Assembly: GCF_010731575.1 (NCBI RefSeq)
Contig: NZ_AP022617.1
Location: 1,674,001 to 1,738,000 of the forward strand
DNA: 64,000 nucleotides
Direction: 5' to 3'
From: Mycolicibacterium monacense
Lineage (GTDB): Bacteria; Actinomycetota; Actinomycetes; Mycobacteriales; Mycobacteriaceae
This document shows, one piece after another, positions 13,338 to 25,466 of the stretch (the stretch's first letter is position 1; each line of letters begins with the position of its first letter). A program made the position numbers and the translations under genes. The notes beneath the pieces are model-generated. The model was given only the letters and a program-made list of their open reading frames with translations, searched no databases and was not told where the DNA came from.

Positions 13338-15101
13338 GTGCTGTCCGAAATCCGCATCGAGTCCCTCGGCGCGATCAGCGCCGCCACCGCCGAATTCGAC
13401 CGTGGTCTGACCGTGCTCACCGGCGAGACCGGGGCAGGCAAGACCATGGTCGTCACCGGGCTCCATCTCCTCGGCGGGGCCCGCGCAGACCCCAACCGCG
13501 TCCGGTCGGGCTCCGAGCGCGCCGTCGTCGAGGGCCGCTTCCTGACCTCCGACCTCGGTGACGGCGTCGCGCGCCGCGTCGACGACCTCCTCGAATCGTC
13601 CGGCGCGGAGCGCGACGACGACGGCAGCATCATCGCCGCCCGGTCGGTCAGCAAGGACGGGCCGTCGCGGGCCTATCTCGGGGGCCGCAGCGTACCGGCC
13701 AAGTCGCTGAGCAACTTCACCACCGAACTGCTCACACTGCACGGCCAGAACGACCAGTTGCGCCTGATGCGCCCGGACGAGCAGCGCGCGGCGCTCGACC
13801 GGTTCGCCGCCGTCGACAAACCGCTGCGCCGCTACCGCGCGGCGAGGGACGAATGGCTCGCCGCGCGCCGCGATCTGACCGACCGGCGCAGACGCGAGCG
13901 GGAACTCGCCCAGGAGGCCGACCGGCTGAAGTTCGGTCTGACCGAGATCGACAACGTCGATCCGTCGCCGGGGGAGGACGACGCCCTCGTCGACGACATC
14001 CGGAGACTGTCGGAACTCGACGCGCTGCGTGAGGCCGCGCTGACCGCGCGGGCGGCGTTGACCGGCGCCGACGACGACCCCACCGGGGACGCGATGTCCG
14101 CGGCGAACCTTGCCGCGCAGGCGAAGTCGGCCCTCGACGGAACCGACGACGCCACCCTGCGGTCGCTGGGCGCCCAACTCGCCGACGCGGTCGCCGTGAT
14201 CGGCGACGTGGCCGGTGAGCTCGGCGACTACCTCGGCGCGCTGCCCACCGACGCGAGCACCCTGGAGAACAAGCTGGCGCGGCAGGCCGAACTGCGCACC
14301 TTGACACGCAAGTACGCCGCCGACATCGACGGGGTGCTGGCCTGGGCGCGGGAGTCGCGAGAACGCCTGGATCAGCTCGACGTGTCGGAGGAGGCGCTGG
14401 CCGGTCTGGAGCGGCGGGTCGGCGAGCTGCAAGCACAGGTCGTCGCCGCCGCGGCCGATCTGACCAAGGCCCGGCTCAAGGCGGCGAAGGGTCTGGCCAA
14501 GGCGGTGACCGCCGAACTGTCCGGTCTGGCGATGGCCGGGGCGGAGTTCACGGTCGGCGTCGCACCGCTCGCCGTGCGCGCCGACGACTCGGCGCCGTTG
14601 ACCCTGCCGGACGGCGTCGTCGTACACGCCGGCCACGACGGTGTCGACGCCGTCGACTTCGGCTTCGCCGCACACCGCGGGACCGATGTGCTGCCGCTGT
14701 CGAAGAGCGCATCGGGCGGCGAGCTGTCGCGGGTGATGCTCGCGATCGAGGTCGTGCTGGCGGCGTCGGCGGAGGGCACCACCATGGTGTTCGACGAAGT
14801 CGACGCCGGGGTCGGGGGGCGTGCCGCCGTACAGATCGGTCGGCGCCTGGCCCGTCTGGCCCGCACCCATCAGGTCATCGTCGTCACCCATCTTCCCCAG
14901 GTCGCCGCGTACGCCGACGCGCATCTGGTGGTCGACAGCAGCGGGCGCGGCAAGGCCAGTGGCGTGCGCCGCATCGACGACGACGACCGGGTCGCCGAGC
15001 TGGCCCGCATGCTGGCCGGCCTCGGTGAGTCCGACAGCGGCAGGGCCCATGCCCGGGAGCTGCTCGACGCCGCGCGGGCGGAGGCCGCCGAAACCGACTG
15101 A
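13338..15101 (+). CDS. recN: DNA repair protein RecN
   Basis: SMC-like ATPase acting in double-strand break repair. The 587-residue length equals the M. tuberculosis protein. Walker A (GETGAGKT) is at residues 29-36. A long coiled coil rich in Arg, Glu and Ala fills residues 150-360. The C-terminal ABC signature is SKSASGGELSRVMLA, and Walker B is TTMVFDEVDAGVGG. GTG 13338 places the first residues (VLSEIRIESLGAI) exactly as in RecN. Last gene of the run from the TPR protein onward; the next gene is on the opposite strand, 3 bases away. Confidence 0.97.
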   Translation: MLSEIRIESLGAISAATAEFDRGLTVLTGETGAGKTMVVTGLHLLGGARADPNRVRSGSERAVVEGRFLTSDLGDGVARRVDDLLESSGAERDDDGSIIAARSVSKDGPSRAYLGGRSVPAKSLSNFTTELLTLHGQNDQLRLMRPDEQRAALDRFAAVDKPLRRYRAARDEWLAARRDLTDRRRRERELAQEADRLKFGLTEIDNVDPSPGEDDALVDDIRRLSELDALREAALTARAALTGADDDPTGDAMSAANLAAQAKSALDGTDDATLRSLGAQLADAVAVIGDVAGELGDYLGALPTDASTLENKLARQAELRTLTRKYAADIDGVLAWARESRERLDQLDVSEEALAGLERRVGELQAQVVAAAADLTKARLKAAKGLAKAVTAELSGLAMAGAEFTVGVAPLAVRADDSAPLTLPDGVVVHAGHDGVDAVDFGFAAHRGTDVLPLSKSASGGELSRVMLAIEVVLAASAEGTTMVFDEVDAGVGGRAAVQIGRRLARLARTHQVIVVTHLPQVAAYADAHLVVDSSGRGKASGVRRIDDDDRVAELARMLAGLGESDSGRAHARELLDAARAEAAETD

Positions 15102-15104
15102 CCG

Positions 15105-15674
15105 TCAGCGCGCGAGGACGGTGTCGACGAGGGCGGTGATGTCCCCCGGATCCGGCGCTTCGGCGGTCATCAGGATGCGGTAGAAGACGGCGCCCGAGAG
15201 CAGCACCGAGGCGACCTCCGGATCCACCGCCCGCACCTCGCCTGCGGATACGGCGCTCGCGATCGTGTCGGTCAGGCGCCGGCGGCGCTGGGCCGAGTAC
15301 GCGTGCAGATGCTCGCGCAGGTCGGGGTCGTGGTCGGCGGCGTGGATCAGCGCAGGGATCACCGACGACACCGCGGAGTCGGACAACGCCGACGCCAGGT
15401 GACCGAGCAGGAGTTCGACCTGCTGCCGGGCGCTGACGGTGGGGAGGTCCCGGGCGGGGTCGGGCTGCGTGTTCAGTGTGCGCAGCGCATCGACGATCAA
15501 CGCGCCCTTGTTCTTCCAGTGTCGGTAGACCGTGCTCCGACCGACGCCGGCGCGGGTCGCCACCGCGTCCATTCGGAAGCCGGCGTAGCCGGATGCGGCG
15601 AACTCCTCGAGTGCGGCGCTACAGATGATTCGTCGCGAGTGGTCGACACGGGGATCCGGCGGCCGCTCGGTCAC
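15105..15674 (-). CDS. TetR-family transcriptional regulator
   Basis: A 189-residue repressor. The helix-turn-helix (GFRMDAVATRAGVGRSTVYRHWKNK) lies at about residues 30-55, with an all-helical ligand domain behind it. GTG at 15674 is chosen because AAAGG lies a suitable distance upstream. It is divergent from a VOC-fold protein across an AT-rich gap, so it may control that gene and itself. The pair separates recN from steA, which are adjacent in M. tuberculosis, so it looks like an insertion into the conserved block. Confidence 0.9.
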   Translation of the reverse strand: MTERPPDPRVDHSRRIICSAALEEFAASGYAGFRMDAVATRAGVGRSTVYRHWKNKGALIVDALRTLNTQPDPARDLPTVSARQQVELLLGHLASALSDSAVSSVIPALIHAADHDPDLREHLHAYSAQRRRRLTDTIASAVSAGEVRAVDPEVASVLLSGAVFYRILMTAEAPDPGDITALVDTVLAR

Positions 15675-15752
15675 GTGCACCCCTTTCCTTTTTGGGACAT
15701 TGGTGTAGCGTAACAATACATAAGTGTTTCACAAGTTCGAGGAGGTGCGACG
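15675..15752. promoter_or_regulatory. Divergent promoter region of tetR and VOC genes
   Basis: AT-rich gap of 78 bases containing GTAACAATACATAAGTG near 15708-15724. -10-like hexamers can be drawn on both strands. GAGGAGG upstream of the VOC start is a good ribosome-binding site. No clear palindromic operator was identified. Confidence 0.45.
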
Positions 15753-16130
15753 ATGAGCGCCATACGTGTCCGCTACATCGTTGACGACGTGAACCGGGCG
15801 GTCGATTTCTACTCCCGCCACTTCGACTTCGACGTCCTGATGAAGCCCGGTCCGGGTTTCGCGTTGGTTGCCCGTGACAATCTGCGGCTCCTGCTCAACT
15901 CGCCCGGCGGGGGTGGCGGCGCCGGTCATTCGCCCGCTGCCGATCAGAGCCCGGAGCCAGGCGGCTGGAACCGCTTCCAGATCCAGGTGGACGACCTCGA
16001 GGCGGTCGTCGACGATCTGCGCCGGCAGGGAGTCGGCTTCCGCGGCGGCATCATCACCGGCCGCGGCGGCAGGCAGGCGCTCGCACTCGATCCGTCTGGC
16101 AACATCGTGGAGTTGTTCGAGAACGGCTGA
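15753..16130 (+). CDS. VOC-family (glyoxalase/bleomycin-resistance fold) protein
   Basis: A 125-residue single-unit pair of beta-alpha-beta-beta-beta modules. IRVRYIVDDVNRAVDFYSRHF opens the first module and WNRFQIQVDDLEAVVDDLRRQGV the second. It ends with the characteristic LALDPSGNIVELFENG, whose Glu is a usual metal ligand. Family members include glyoxalase I, dioxygenases and antibiotic-binding proteins; the reaction here cannot be named. A good GGAGG lies upstream of ATG 15753. Probably regulated by the divergent TetR protein. Confidence 0.88.
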   Translation: MSAIRVRYIVDDVNRAVDFYSRHFDFDVLMKPGPGFALVARDNLRLLLNSPGGGGGAGHSPAADQSPEPGGWNRFQIQVDDLEAVVDDLRRQGVGFRGGIITGRGGRQALALDPSGNIVELFENG

Positions 16131-16222
16131 CCGGCTGACCGCTGTTGCTCCTGTGACAAATGAGGCAGGTGTTACGGCGCGCCTCCACCTCTACTTGAGG
16201 GTTCGCCGACAGAATCGCCGAC

Positions 16223-17407
16223 ATGAAGATGTCAGCGCTGCTCACCCGTAATGCCAGTTCACGGCCGGGAATCACCGGCACCGCTCGCGTGGACCGCGAC
16301 ATCGATCGCCTGCTGCGGCGTATCGGCCCCGGTGACATCGTGGTCATCGACGCGCTCGATCTCGACCGGATCACCGCCGACGCTCTGGTCGAGGCGCGGG
16401 TGGCAGGCGTGGTCAATGCGTCCCCGTCGATCTCCGGGCGCTACCCCAACCTCGGGCCGGAGGTGCTGGTGGCCAACGGGATCGCGCTGATCGACGAAAC
16501 CGGCCCCGAGGTCTTCAAGAAGGTCAAGGACGGCCACCGGGTGCGACTGCACAACGGCGGCGTCTACTCCGGTGACCGGCGCCTGATCGCGGGCTCCGAG
16601 CGCACCGACCAGGAGATCCACGAGTTGATGCACGAGGCCAAGAGCGGGCTGGTCGCGCACCTCGAGGCATTCGCGGGCAACACCATCGAGTTCATCCGCA
16701 GCGAGAGCCCGCTGCTCATCGACGGCATCGGCATCCCGGACATCGACGTCGACCTCAACCGCCGCCACGTGGTCATCGTCGCGGAGGAACCGCACGCCGC
16801 CGAAGATCTCAAGGCGCTCAAACCGTTCATCAAGGAGTACCAGCCCGTGCTGGTCGGCGTCGGCACGGGCGCGGACATCCTGCGCAAGGCGGGCTACCGT
16901 CCCGCGCTCATCGTCGGCGATCCCGACCGGATGAGCGCCGAGGTGCTGCGCAGCGGCGCCCAGGTGGTGCTGCCTGCCGACGCCGACGGGCACGCCGCAG
17001 GTCTGGAGCGCATCCAGGACCTCGGCGTGGGGGCGATGACGTTCCCGGCGGCGGGATCGGCCGCCGACCTCGCCCTGCTGCTGTGCGATCACCATGGCGC
17101 ATCGCTGATCGTCACGGTCGGTCACACCGCCAGCATCGAGGAGTTCTTCGACCGCAACCGCCAGCGCAGCAACCCGTCGACGTTCCTGACCCGCCTCAAG
17201 GTGGGGGAGAAGCTCGTCGACGCGAAAGCCGTTGCCACGCTGTACCGCAGCCGGGTCTCCGGTGGCGCCATCGCGTTGCTGATCCTGGCGATGCTGGTTG
17301 CGGTGATCGCCGCACTGTGGGTCTCGCGCGCAGATGCCGCGGTCATCGAGTGGATCCAGCAGTACTGGAACCAGCTCGTGCTGTGGGCCCAGGGTCTGGT
17401 CAGTTAG
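16223..17407 (+). CDS. steA: SteA-like septation/cell-envelope protein (Rv1697-like)
   Basis: A 394-residue protein with a cytoplasmic domain related to thiamine pyrophosphokinase-type folds (LIVGDPDRMS, LLLCDHHGASLIVTVGH) and one C-terminal membrane helix (ISGGAIALLILAMLVAVIAALWV-like, about residues 348-370). In Corynebacterium glutamicum SteA and SteB form a membrane complex that affects division and cell-wall enzyme control. The next gene is the SteB counterpart, 9 bases away, which supports the assignment. ATG 16223 is used; ATG 16229 is two codons later. Confidence 0.85.
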   Translation: MKMSALLTRNASSRPGITGTARVDRDIDRLLRRIGPGDIVVIDALDLDRITADALVEARVAGVVNASPSISGRYPNLGPEVLVANGIALIDETGPEVFKKVKDGHRVRLHNGGVYSGDRRLIAGSERTDQEIHELMHEAKSGLVAHLEAFAGNTIEFIRSESPLLIDGIGIPDIDVDLNRRHVVIVAEEPHAAEDLKALKPFIKEYQPVLVGVGTGADILRKAGYRPALIVGDPDRMSAEVLRSGAQVVLPADADGHAAGLERIQDLGVGAMTFPAAGSAADLALLLCDHHGASLIVTVGHTASIEEFFDRNRQRSNPSTFLTRLKVGEKLVDAKAVATLYRSRVSGGAIALLILAMLVAVIAALWVSRADAAVIEWIQQYWNQLVLWAQGLVS

Positions 17408-17416
17408 GCAGTCACG

Positions 17417-18358
17417 GTGATATCCCTGCGCGCACATGCGATCTCGCTGGCGGCGGTCTTCCTGGCGTTGGCCATCGGCGTCGCGCTGGGATCGGGACTG
17501 CTGTCGAACACGGTGTTGTCCGGATTGCAGGACGACAAACAGGATCTGCAGAACCAGATCAACAGCCTCACCGACGAGAAGAACGGACTGAATCAAAGGC
17601 TCAGCGCCGCAGGGGAGTTCGATGCGCAGATCGCCCCGCGCGTGTTACGCGACACGCTCGGCGGCAAGTCGGTGGTCCTGTTCCGCACACCCGATGCCGC
17701 CGACGACGACGTGGACGCGCTGACCCGGTCGGTCGGACAGGCCGGCGGCACGGTCAGCGGTACGGTCACGCTCACCCAGGAGTTCGTGGACGCCAACTCC
17801 GCGGAAAAGCTTCTGTCGGTGGTGAATTCGCCGATCGTGCCGGCCGGGAAGCAACTGAGCACCGCCGCGGTGGATCAGGGTTCACAGGCCGGGGATCTGC
17901 TCGGTATCGCGTTGCTGCTCAACAAGGACCCCGCCGCACCGGTCGTGAGCGACGCGGAACGCGACACCGTGTTGACCGCCCTGCGTGACACCGGCTTCCT
18001 CACCTTCGGCACCGATCCCGTCGGCGCGGCGAACACGGCGCTGATCGTGACCGGCGGCGCCCTCGGCGACGATGCGGGCAACCGCGGTGCCACGGTGGCT
18101 CGGTTCGCGGCCGGACTGGCCAAACACGGGTCGGGCACCGTCCTGGTGGGCCGGGACGGGTCCGCCTCGGGGACCGGCGCGGTCGCGGTGACCAGATCGG
18201 ATCCGGCATTGACCGCAGCGGTGAGCACCGTCGATGACGTGGACACCGAATCGGGACGGATCACCTCGGTGCTCGCACTGGCCGATCTGATCGGCGGTGC
18301 CCGGCCGGGCCAGTACGGAGTCGGTCAGGGGGCGGGCGCGGTCACGATCGCCCAGTGA
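17417..18358 (+). CDS. mctB: SteB/MctB-like outer-envelope protein (Rv1698-like)
   Basis: A 313-residue protein with an N-terminal membrane anchor or uncleaved signal (AISLAAVFLALAIGVALGSGLL, about residues 7-28), a short coiled coil (DDKQDLQNQINSLTDEKNGLNQRL) and a large extracytoplasmic domain. M. tuberculosis Rv1698 (MctB) was reported as an envelope protein needed for copper resistance. Its corynebacterial counterpart SteB binds SteA. Both roles are family knowledge; nothing in this sequence decides between them. GTG 17417 start. Probably co-transcribed with steA. Confidence 0.85.
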   Translation: MISLRAHAISLAAVFLALAIGVALGSGLLSNTVLSGLQDDKQDLQNQINSLTDEKNGLNQRLSAAGEFDAQIAPRVLRDTLGGKSVVLFRTPDAADDDVDALTRSVGQAGGTVSGTVTLTQEFVDANSAEKLLSVVNSPIVPAGKQLSTAAVDQGSQAGDLLGIALLLNKDPAAPVVSDAERDTVLTALRDTGFLTFGTDPVGAANTALIVTGGALGDDAGNRGATVARFAAGLAKHGSGTVLVGRDGSASGTGAVAVTRSDPALTAAVSTVDDVDTESGRITSVLALADLIGGARPGQYGVGQGAGAVTIAQ

Positions 18359-18396
18359 GGCCCGGCGCGCCACCGACGACCTGTCGGAGTCGGTGT

Positions 18397-20844
<2,448 letters not shown>

Positions 20845-20845
<1 letters not shown>

Positions 20846-21801
20846 TGGCCCCCTCAGCTGTTCGACGGTCGGCGCTCGACGATCAGCTGCAGGGCTACCT
20901 CGACCATCTGACCATCGAACGCGGCGTCGCCGCGAACACGCTGAGCTCTTACCGCCGCGATCTGCGGCGCTATTCGGAGCACCTCACCGGCCGCGGGGTC
21001 GAGGACCTCGCGAAGGTCACCGAATCCGATGTCAGCGACTTCCTGGTCGCCCTGCGGCGCGGTGATCCCGACACGGGGGCCCAGGCGCTGTCGGCGGTCT
21101 CGGCGGCGCGGGCGCTGATCGCGGTGCGAGGTCTGCACCGCTTCGCGACCGCCGAGGGGTTGACCGATGTCGACGTGGCCCGCGCGGTCAAACCGCCCAC
21201 CCCCGGGCGCCGGTTGCCCAAGAGCCTGTCGATCGACGAAGTTCTCGCACTCCTCGACGGCGCCGGAGGTGACAGCGAGGCCGACGGCCCCCTCACACTG
21301 CGCAACCGCGCACTGCTCGAACTGCTGTACTCGACCGGCGCGCGGATCTCCGAAGCGGTCGGCCTCGACATCGACGACGTCGACACCCATGCGCGCTCTG
21401 TGCTGCTGCGCGGTAAGGGCGGGAAGCAACGGCTGGTGCCGATCGGCAGGCCTGCGGTGAGCGCGCTGGACGCCTACCTGGTCCGGGGGCGGCCGGATCT
21501 GGCCCGCCGCGGCCGCGGTACGCCGGCGATCTTCCTCAACGCGCGCGGGGGCCGGCTGTCGCGCCAGAGCGCGTGGCAGGTGCTGCAGGACGCCGCCGAC
21601 CGGGCCGGGATCACCTCCGCGGTGTCGCCGCACACGTTGCGGCACTCCTTCGCGACCCATCTGCTCGACGGCGGCGCCGATGTGCGCGTCGTCCAGGAAC
21701 TGCTCGGGCACGCCTCGGTGACCACGACGCAGATCTACACCATGGTGACGGTGCATGCGCTGCGCGAGGTGTGGGCGGGGGCGCATCCGCGGGCCCGGTG
21801 A
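20845..21801 (+). CDS. xerD: Site-specific tyrosine recombinase XerD
   Basis: With XerC it resolves chromosome dimers at dif at the division septum. It has 318 residues. An N-terminal SAM-like core-binding domain ([20 protein letters not shown]) precedes the catalytic domain with all active-site residues: Arg in GARISEA, Lys in GKGGKQR, HTLRHSF, GHAS and the nucleophile Tyr in TQIYTMV. It is a housekeeping recombinase in its usual M. tuberculosis location, not a mobile-element integrase. The conserved order stops here; an accessory block follows. Confidence 0.96.
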
Positions 21802-21898
21802 GCCACCGGTCGCGTCCGGTTGTGTGACGTCTCGGATAAACGGCATTTCGCCGTGAGGTGCGGGAGTTATGGTCGGGGCGCTCATTGGAGGTGACCGT

Positions 21899-23023
21899 GT
21901 GGAATCCCGACCCGATCCCGGACACGCCCCACTGACGAAGCCGGTCCGGTTGCCGCCTGCGAGATTGGCCCGCGTCGTCGAGACGTTGCGCACCGCTCTG
22001 CACCGTGTGCGCTTCAAGGTCGTGCCCCCGTTCGCGGGAATTCTCGATCTCACAATGGGTTTCGCGGTCGCACAGACGATCTACGCCGCGGCGCGCCTGG
22101 GCGTCGCCGACGTGCTGTGCGACGGGCCGATGACCGCCGCGGACATCGCCGACAGGGTGCATGCCGACCCCACCGCGGTACATCGGCTGATGCGGGTGCT
22201 GGCGGCCCATCAGATCTTCCGCGAACGCCGCGATGGCCGTTTCGAGATGACCGCGCTGTCGCAGGCCTTGCGCAGCGACGCGGCGGTCTCCATCCGGCCG
22301 TTGCTGCTCATGTTGAGCCACCCGTTCTACTGGGAGCACTTCGGGAGACTGACCGACGTCGTCCGCACCGGCCGCACCAGCCTCGAGACCGAGTACGGCA
22401 AGGGGCTTTTCGAGTGCCTGGATGAAGACCCGGAGGTCGCCCGGGTGTTCAACGACGCGATGACCTGCGTCACGGCGATGTCGATCCCTCCCGTCCTCGC
22501 GGTGTACGACTTCTCACGCTTTCGCACCATCATCGACGTGGGCGGGGGTGACGGACGCATGCTCACGGCGATCCTCGAGGCCGCGACTGCGTCGCGGGGT
22601 GTGCTCTTGGAGCTGCCCGCACTCGCTGAACAGGCCAGGAAAACCGTGCGCTCCGCGGGCCTGACCGACCGCGCGACGATCGAGTCGGGATCGTTCTTCG
22701 ACCACGTCCCCCGCGGCGGCGATCTCTACGTGCTCAAACACGTCATCCATGACTGGCGCGACGACCGCGCGCGCGAGATCCTCCGCCAGGTCCGCGATGC
22801 GATGCCCCCGCGGGCCGTCCTGCTGCTGGTCGAGACCGTGATCCCGCCCGGCAACGGTATGCACTTCGGCAAGCTCCTCGATCTCGACATGCTGATCTTC
22901 GCCGGCGGCCGGGAACGTACCCGCGCGGAGTTCTCGTCACTGTTGTTCGAGACGGGCTTCCACCTGGACCGCATCGTTCCCACGGTCACCCATCTGTCGC
23001 TCATCGAGGCGACGGCGTGCTGA
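21899..23023 (+). CDS. SAM-dependent O-methyltransferase, plant-OMT/hydroxyneurosporene type
   Basis: A 374-residue small-molecule methyltransferase. The N-terminal winged-helix dimerisation domain (AARLGVADVLCDGPMTAADIAD) is followed by a Rossmann domain with SAM motif IIDVGGGDGRML, the LELP acidic segment, and VLKHVIHDWRDD containing the catalytic-type His of family 2 O-methyltransferases. GGAGG (21887-21891) sits 7 bases before GTG 21899, which sets the start. It faces the P450 gene and their 3' ends overlap by 23 bases. Methylation of a hydroxyl made by the neighbouring oxygenases is an inference. Confidence 0.88.
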   Translation: MESRPDPGHAPLTKPVRLPPARLARVVETLRTALHRVRFKVVPPFAGILDLTMGFAVAQTIYAAARLGVADVLCDGPMTAADIADRVHADPTAVHRLMRVLAAHQIFRERRDGRFEMTALSQALRSDAAVSIRPLLLMLSHPFYWEHFGRLTDVVRTGRTSLETEYGKGLFECLDEDPEVARVFNDAMTCVTAMSIPPVLAVYDFSRFRTIIDVGGGDGRMLTAILEAATASRGVLLELPALAEQARKTVRSAGLTDRATIESGSFFDHVPRGGDLYVLKHVIHDWRDDRAREILRQVRDAMPPRAVLLLVETVIPPGNGMHFGKLLDLDMLIFAGGRERTRAEFSSLLFETGFHLDRIVPTVTHLSLIEATAC

Positions 23024-24356
23024 TGCCACCACTGCCGCGCAGTCCGGCCACCTCCAGCCGGATTCGCCCTGCGGGTGCGACGGCGATACCGCGGGCCACG
23101 CTGCGCGGCGGAGGTGCGGCCGAATCCCGTTGAGACATCCGCAGGTCGAGGTGAATGAGGATCGTGCCAAGGGCCACCGCGAGTTCTGACGTCGCGAACG
23201 CGGCCCCGACGCACCGCCGATACCCGCCGCCGAAGGGTGCGTATTCGAACGGGGTGGGCCGCCGGCTCAGGAACCGGTCCGGATCGAACCGGTGGGGTGT
23301 GGACCAGATGTCCGGGTTGAAGTGCAGCGCGTAGAGCGCGACGCCGACGACCCGCCCGGCGGGATGGGTCACCCCGTCGACGGTGAGTGGTTCGGTCAGT
23401 CGCCGGAGCACGATCGGAACCGGCGGGTGCATCCTCAGTGTCTCCTTGATCACCGCACCCAGATACGGCAGCGCGGCAAACTCCAGAGCCGTTGCGCAGG
23501 TGGACAATTCGGCGTGCAGCCGGGCACGCACGTCGTCGTCACGGTGTACGTGGTAGAGCGCCCACGTCAGCGACGATGCGGTGGTCTCGTGACCGGCCGC
23601 CAGCAGGGTTCGCAACTGGTCCAGCGTCTCGGCGTCGGTGTGCCCCTGTCCGGCGTCATCGGTGGCCGACAGCAGCAGGTCGAGCATGTCCCCGCCGGGC
23701 GTGTCCGCTCGACTCCGCGACGCCATGTCCTCCGCGAGCAGCCGGTCGAGGTCGTCGCGGAACCGCAACAGTTTCGCCCATGGCCCGATGCCGGCGATGT
23801 CGCGGCGCAGGGCGGGCAGGAGCATCAACGGCGCGGTGTTGGCGGCGAGCAGATCCTTCACCGCTTGGATGTACCGCGTGCGCCGGGCCGGGTCGGTGAC
23901 GCCGAACACCACGCGGATGGCGACGTCCAGGGTGATCCCGACGGCCAGGTCGTAGACGTCGACCGACTGCCCGGGGCGCAGGCCGCCGATCTGTTCCGAC
24001 GTCGCCGCGGCGATCATTTCGGCGTAGCTCTTGACCTGTTCGCCGTGCAGCGCCGGGGTCAGCAGCGCGCGTTCGCGGCGGTGACGCTCACCCGAGAGCA
24101 GGATCAGCGAGGCGGGCCCGACCACCGGCTCGATCGGGTTGGGCAACGGCGCCCGGCACGCATGCGAAGGTGCGGCGAGAATGTCCCGTGCGGCGGGACT
24201 GGTGCCGTGGAACACGACCTGGCCGAGTCCGGGGAAGTGCAGGACGAACGGGCGCCGGTCGGCGGCCCGGTTGGTGAAGAAACCCACCGGATCTGCTGCG
24301 GCCGAGGCGGCGCGCACCAGCGCCGGCGGCGAGAGCGCGAATCGGGTCCTCACCAC
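23001..24356 (-). CDS. Cytochrome P450
   Basis: A 451-residue haem monooxygenase. The I-helix oxygen-binding motif is AGHETTAS, the ExxR motif is ETLRM, and the haem loop FGGGYRRCVG has its Cys ligand at about residue 382. The N-terminus has no membrane anchor, so it is soluble and needs a ferredoxin partner, none of which is encoded nearby. The LPNPIEPVVGPASLILLSGERHRRERALLTPAL segment resembles CYP110/CYP135-like enzymes that act on lipids or terpenoids, but the subfamily is uncertain. It is transcribed away from the biosynthetic operon that begins at 25467. Confidence 0.92.
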   Translation of the reverse strand: MVRTRFALSPPALVRAASAAADPVGFFTNRAADRRPFVLHFPGLGQVVFHGTSPAARDILAAPSHACRAPLPNPIEPVVGPASLILLSGERHRRERALLTPALHGEQVKSYAEMIAAATSEQIGGLRPGQSVDVYDLAVGITLDVAIRVVFGVTDPARRTRYIQAVKDLLAANTAPLMLLPALRRDIAGIGPWAKLLRFRDDLDRLLAEDMASRSRADTPGGDMLDLLLSATDDAGQGHTDAETLDQLRTLLAAGHETTASSLTWALYHVHRDDDVRARLHAELSTCATALEFAALPYLGAVIKETLRMHPPVPIVLRRLTEPLTVDGVTHPAGRVVGVALYALHFNPDIWSTPHRFDPDRFLSRRPTPFEYAPFGGGYRRCVGAAFATSELAVALGTILIHLDLRMSQRDSAAPPPRSVARGIAVAPAGRIRLEVAGLRGSGGISTPSPR

Positions 24357-25466
24357 GGACCCGCCTCACGTCGGCCTCGCGCCGCCACCTCGGCGGCCGG
24401 CTGTGACGGCGTCAATTCGGCGATGGGGTGGCACGGGGCGGGGACGGCTTTGCGGGGCGCCACCGGTGAGAAATTCTCATTTTTGCTGCTCGGCGCCATC
24501 GTGGAGCTTCGGACTGTAGGGCAGCCGGGTATTACGGCGCGACCTGGTTTCCGGGGTGCGGCATCGCGGGCTCGAACGCCGGTTGGGCGCGGAGCCGCGG
24601 CGCGGTACGTTTTCGCTGGTCGCAGCGCCGCCAACCGAGTGATTGGTTTTGAACGCAAGGACCCTCCCGTTCGGGTGCCGTCGGTGTCAAGACAGACTGC
24701 GCCCGTGAGTCCCGCTCCCGTGACTTCGGGCGCAATCGGCGCCGCATTTGCGCGATCATGGTCGACATTGCGCCGGCAATGACGGAATTCACCGACGTGT
24801 AATTGACTTGACAGTAAATCAATTTCAATTGAATGAATTCGACTCGGCATTGTTCCCATTGTGTTCGGTGCCATTATTGGGTCACTTTCGTTACCGCAAT
24901 TGTGTTTGCGAGGCCGTGCTGTCGTCCAAACCTCTCAGTGCAGAGGCTACGCCGCCTCGGTACTGCCAGCGCGGGTTTGCCGTTACGTGAGTCACGTCAG
25001 GTAGTCAACTGTGATCGTGGTCATATACCCGGGTCATCTTCGCGACGAATGTCGCGATTCTGCACGCTGCGACGCTGACCATCGCGCCCCGGTCGTCGCG
25101 GGGCGAGAGTCGCCCCGACGGCGGTACCGCCGGCCGGCGGCCATGCGGTGTTGCTGTAGGTGCCCGACGGCGGGCCTCCGGGGCGCCACATTCGGGGCCG
25201 GATTGTTGCGTGGGAACTCGATCGGATGAACGGAATCGAGTGTCTGGTGTTTGCCCACTTGTCAGAAACCGGCTGGTTATGGCGCCCTTGGATCTGCGGT
25301 GGAGCGAAGTCGTTGTTGATTAAGAAAGCATCTCGTGGATATCGCAGACGAATTTCAATCCGTGTGCCCCATTCGGCGGTAACGTATCGCAGCCAGAGAG
25401 GTTGACTGCCTCGCATTATTTCGGGGCTATTTCGCGGTGGGAGTGCGCAGAATCGGGGTGTTCTCC
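24357..25466. promoter_or_regulatory. 1.1 kb gene-free region with several palindromes
   Basis: Separates the divergent P450 and ThDP genes. The stretch 24780-24930 is AT-rich compared with everything around it. Perfect or near-perfect palindromes are: TGAGAA-A-TTCTCA (24467-24479) followed by T5; TTCAATTGAA (24824-24833) downstream of a consensus -35-like TTGACA (24808-24813); ACGTGA-G-TCACGT (24985-24997); TCGCGAC/GTCGCGA (25040-25057); CGGGGCGA/TCGCCCCG (25099-25117); GGCGGTACCGCC (25120-25131). No convincing protein gene was found in it. Confidence 0.6.

Noticed and set aside
13011..15050. 679-codon open frame antisense to recN
   Set aside because: Same antisense artefact; no domains, and recN is complete on the plus strand.
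24350..24874. 174-codon minus-strand frame upstream of the P450
   Set aside because: Mixed composition, no ribosome-binding site, no family likeness, and it crosses the AT-rich island.
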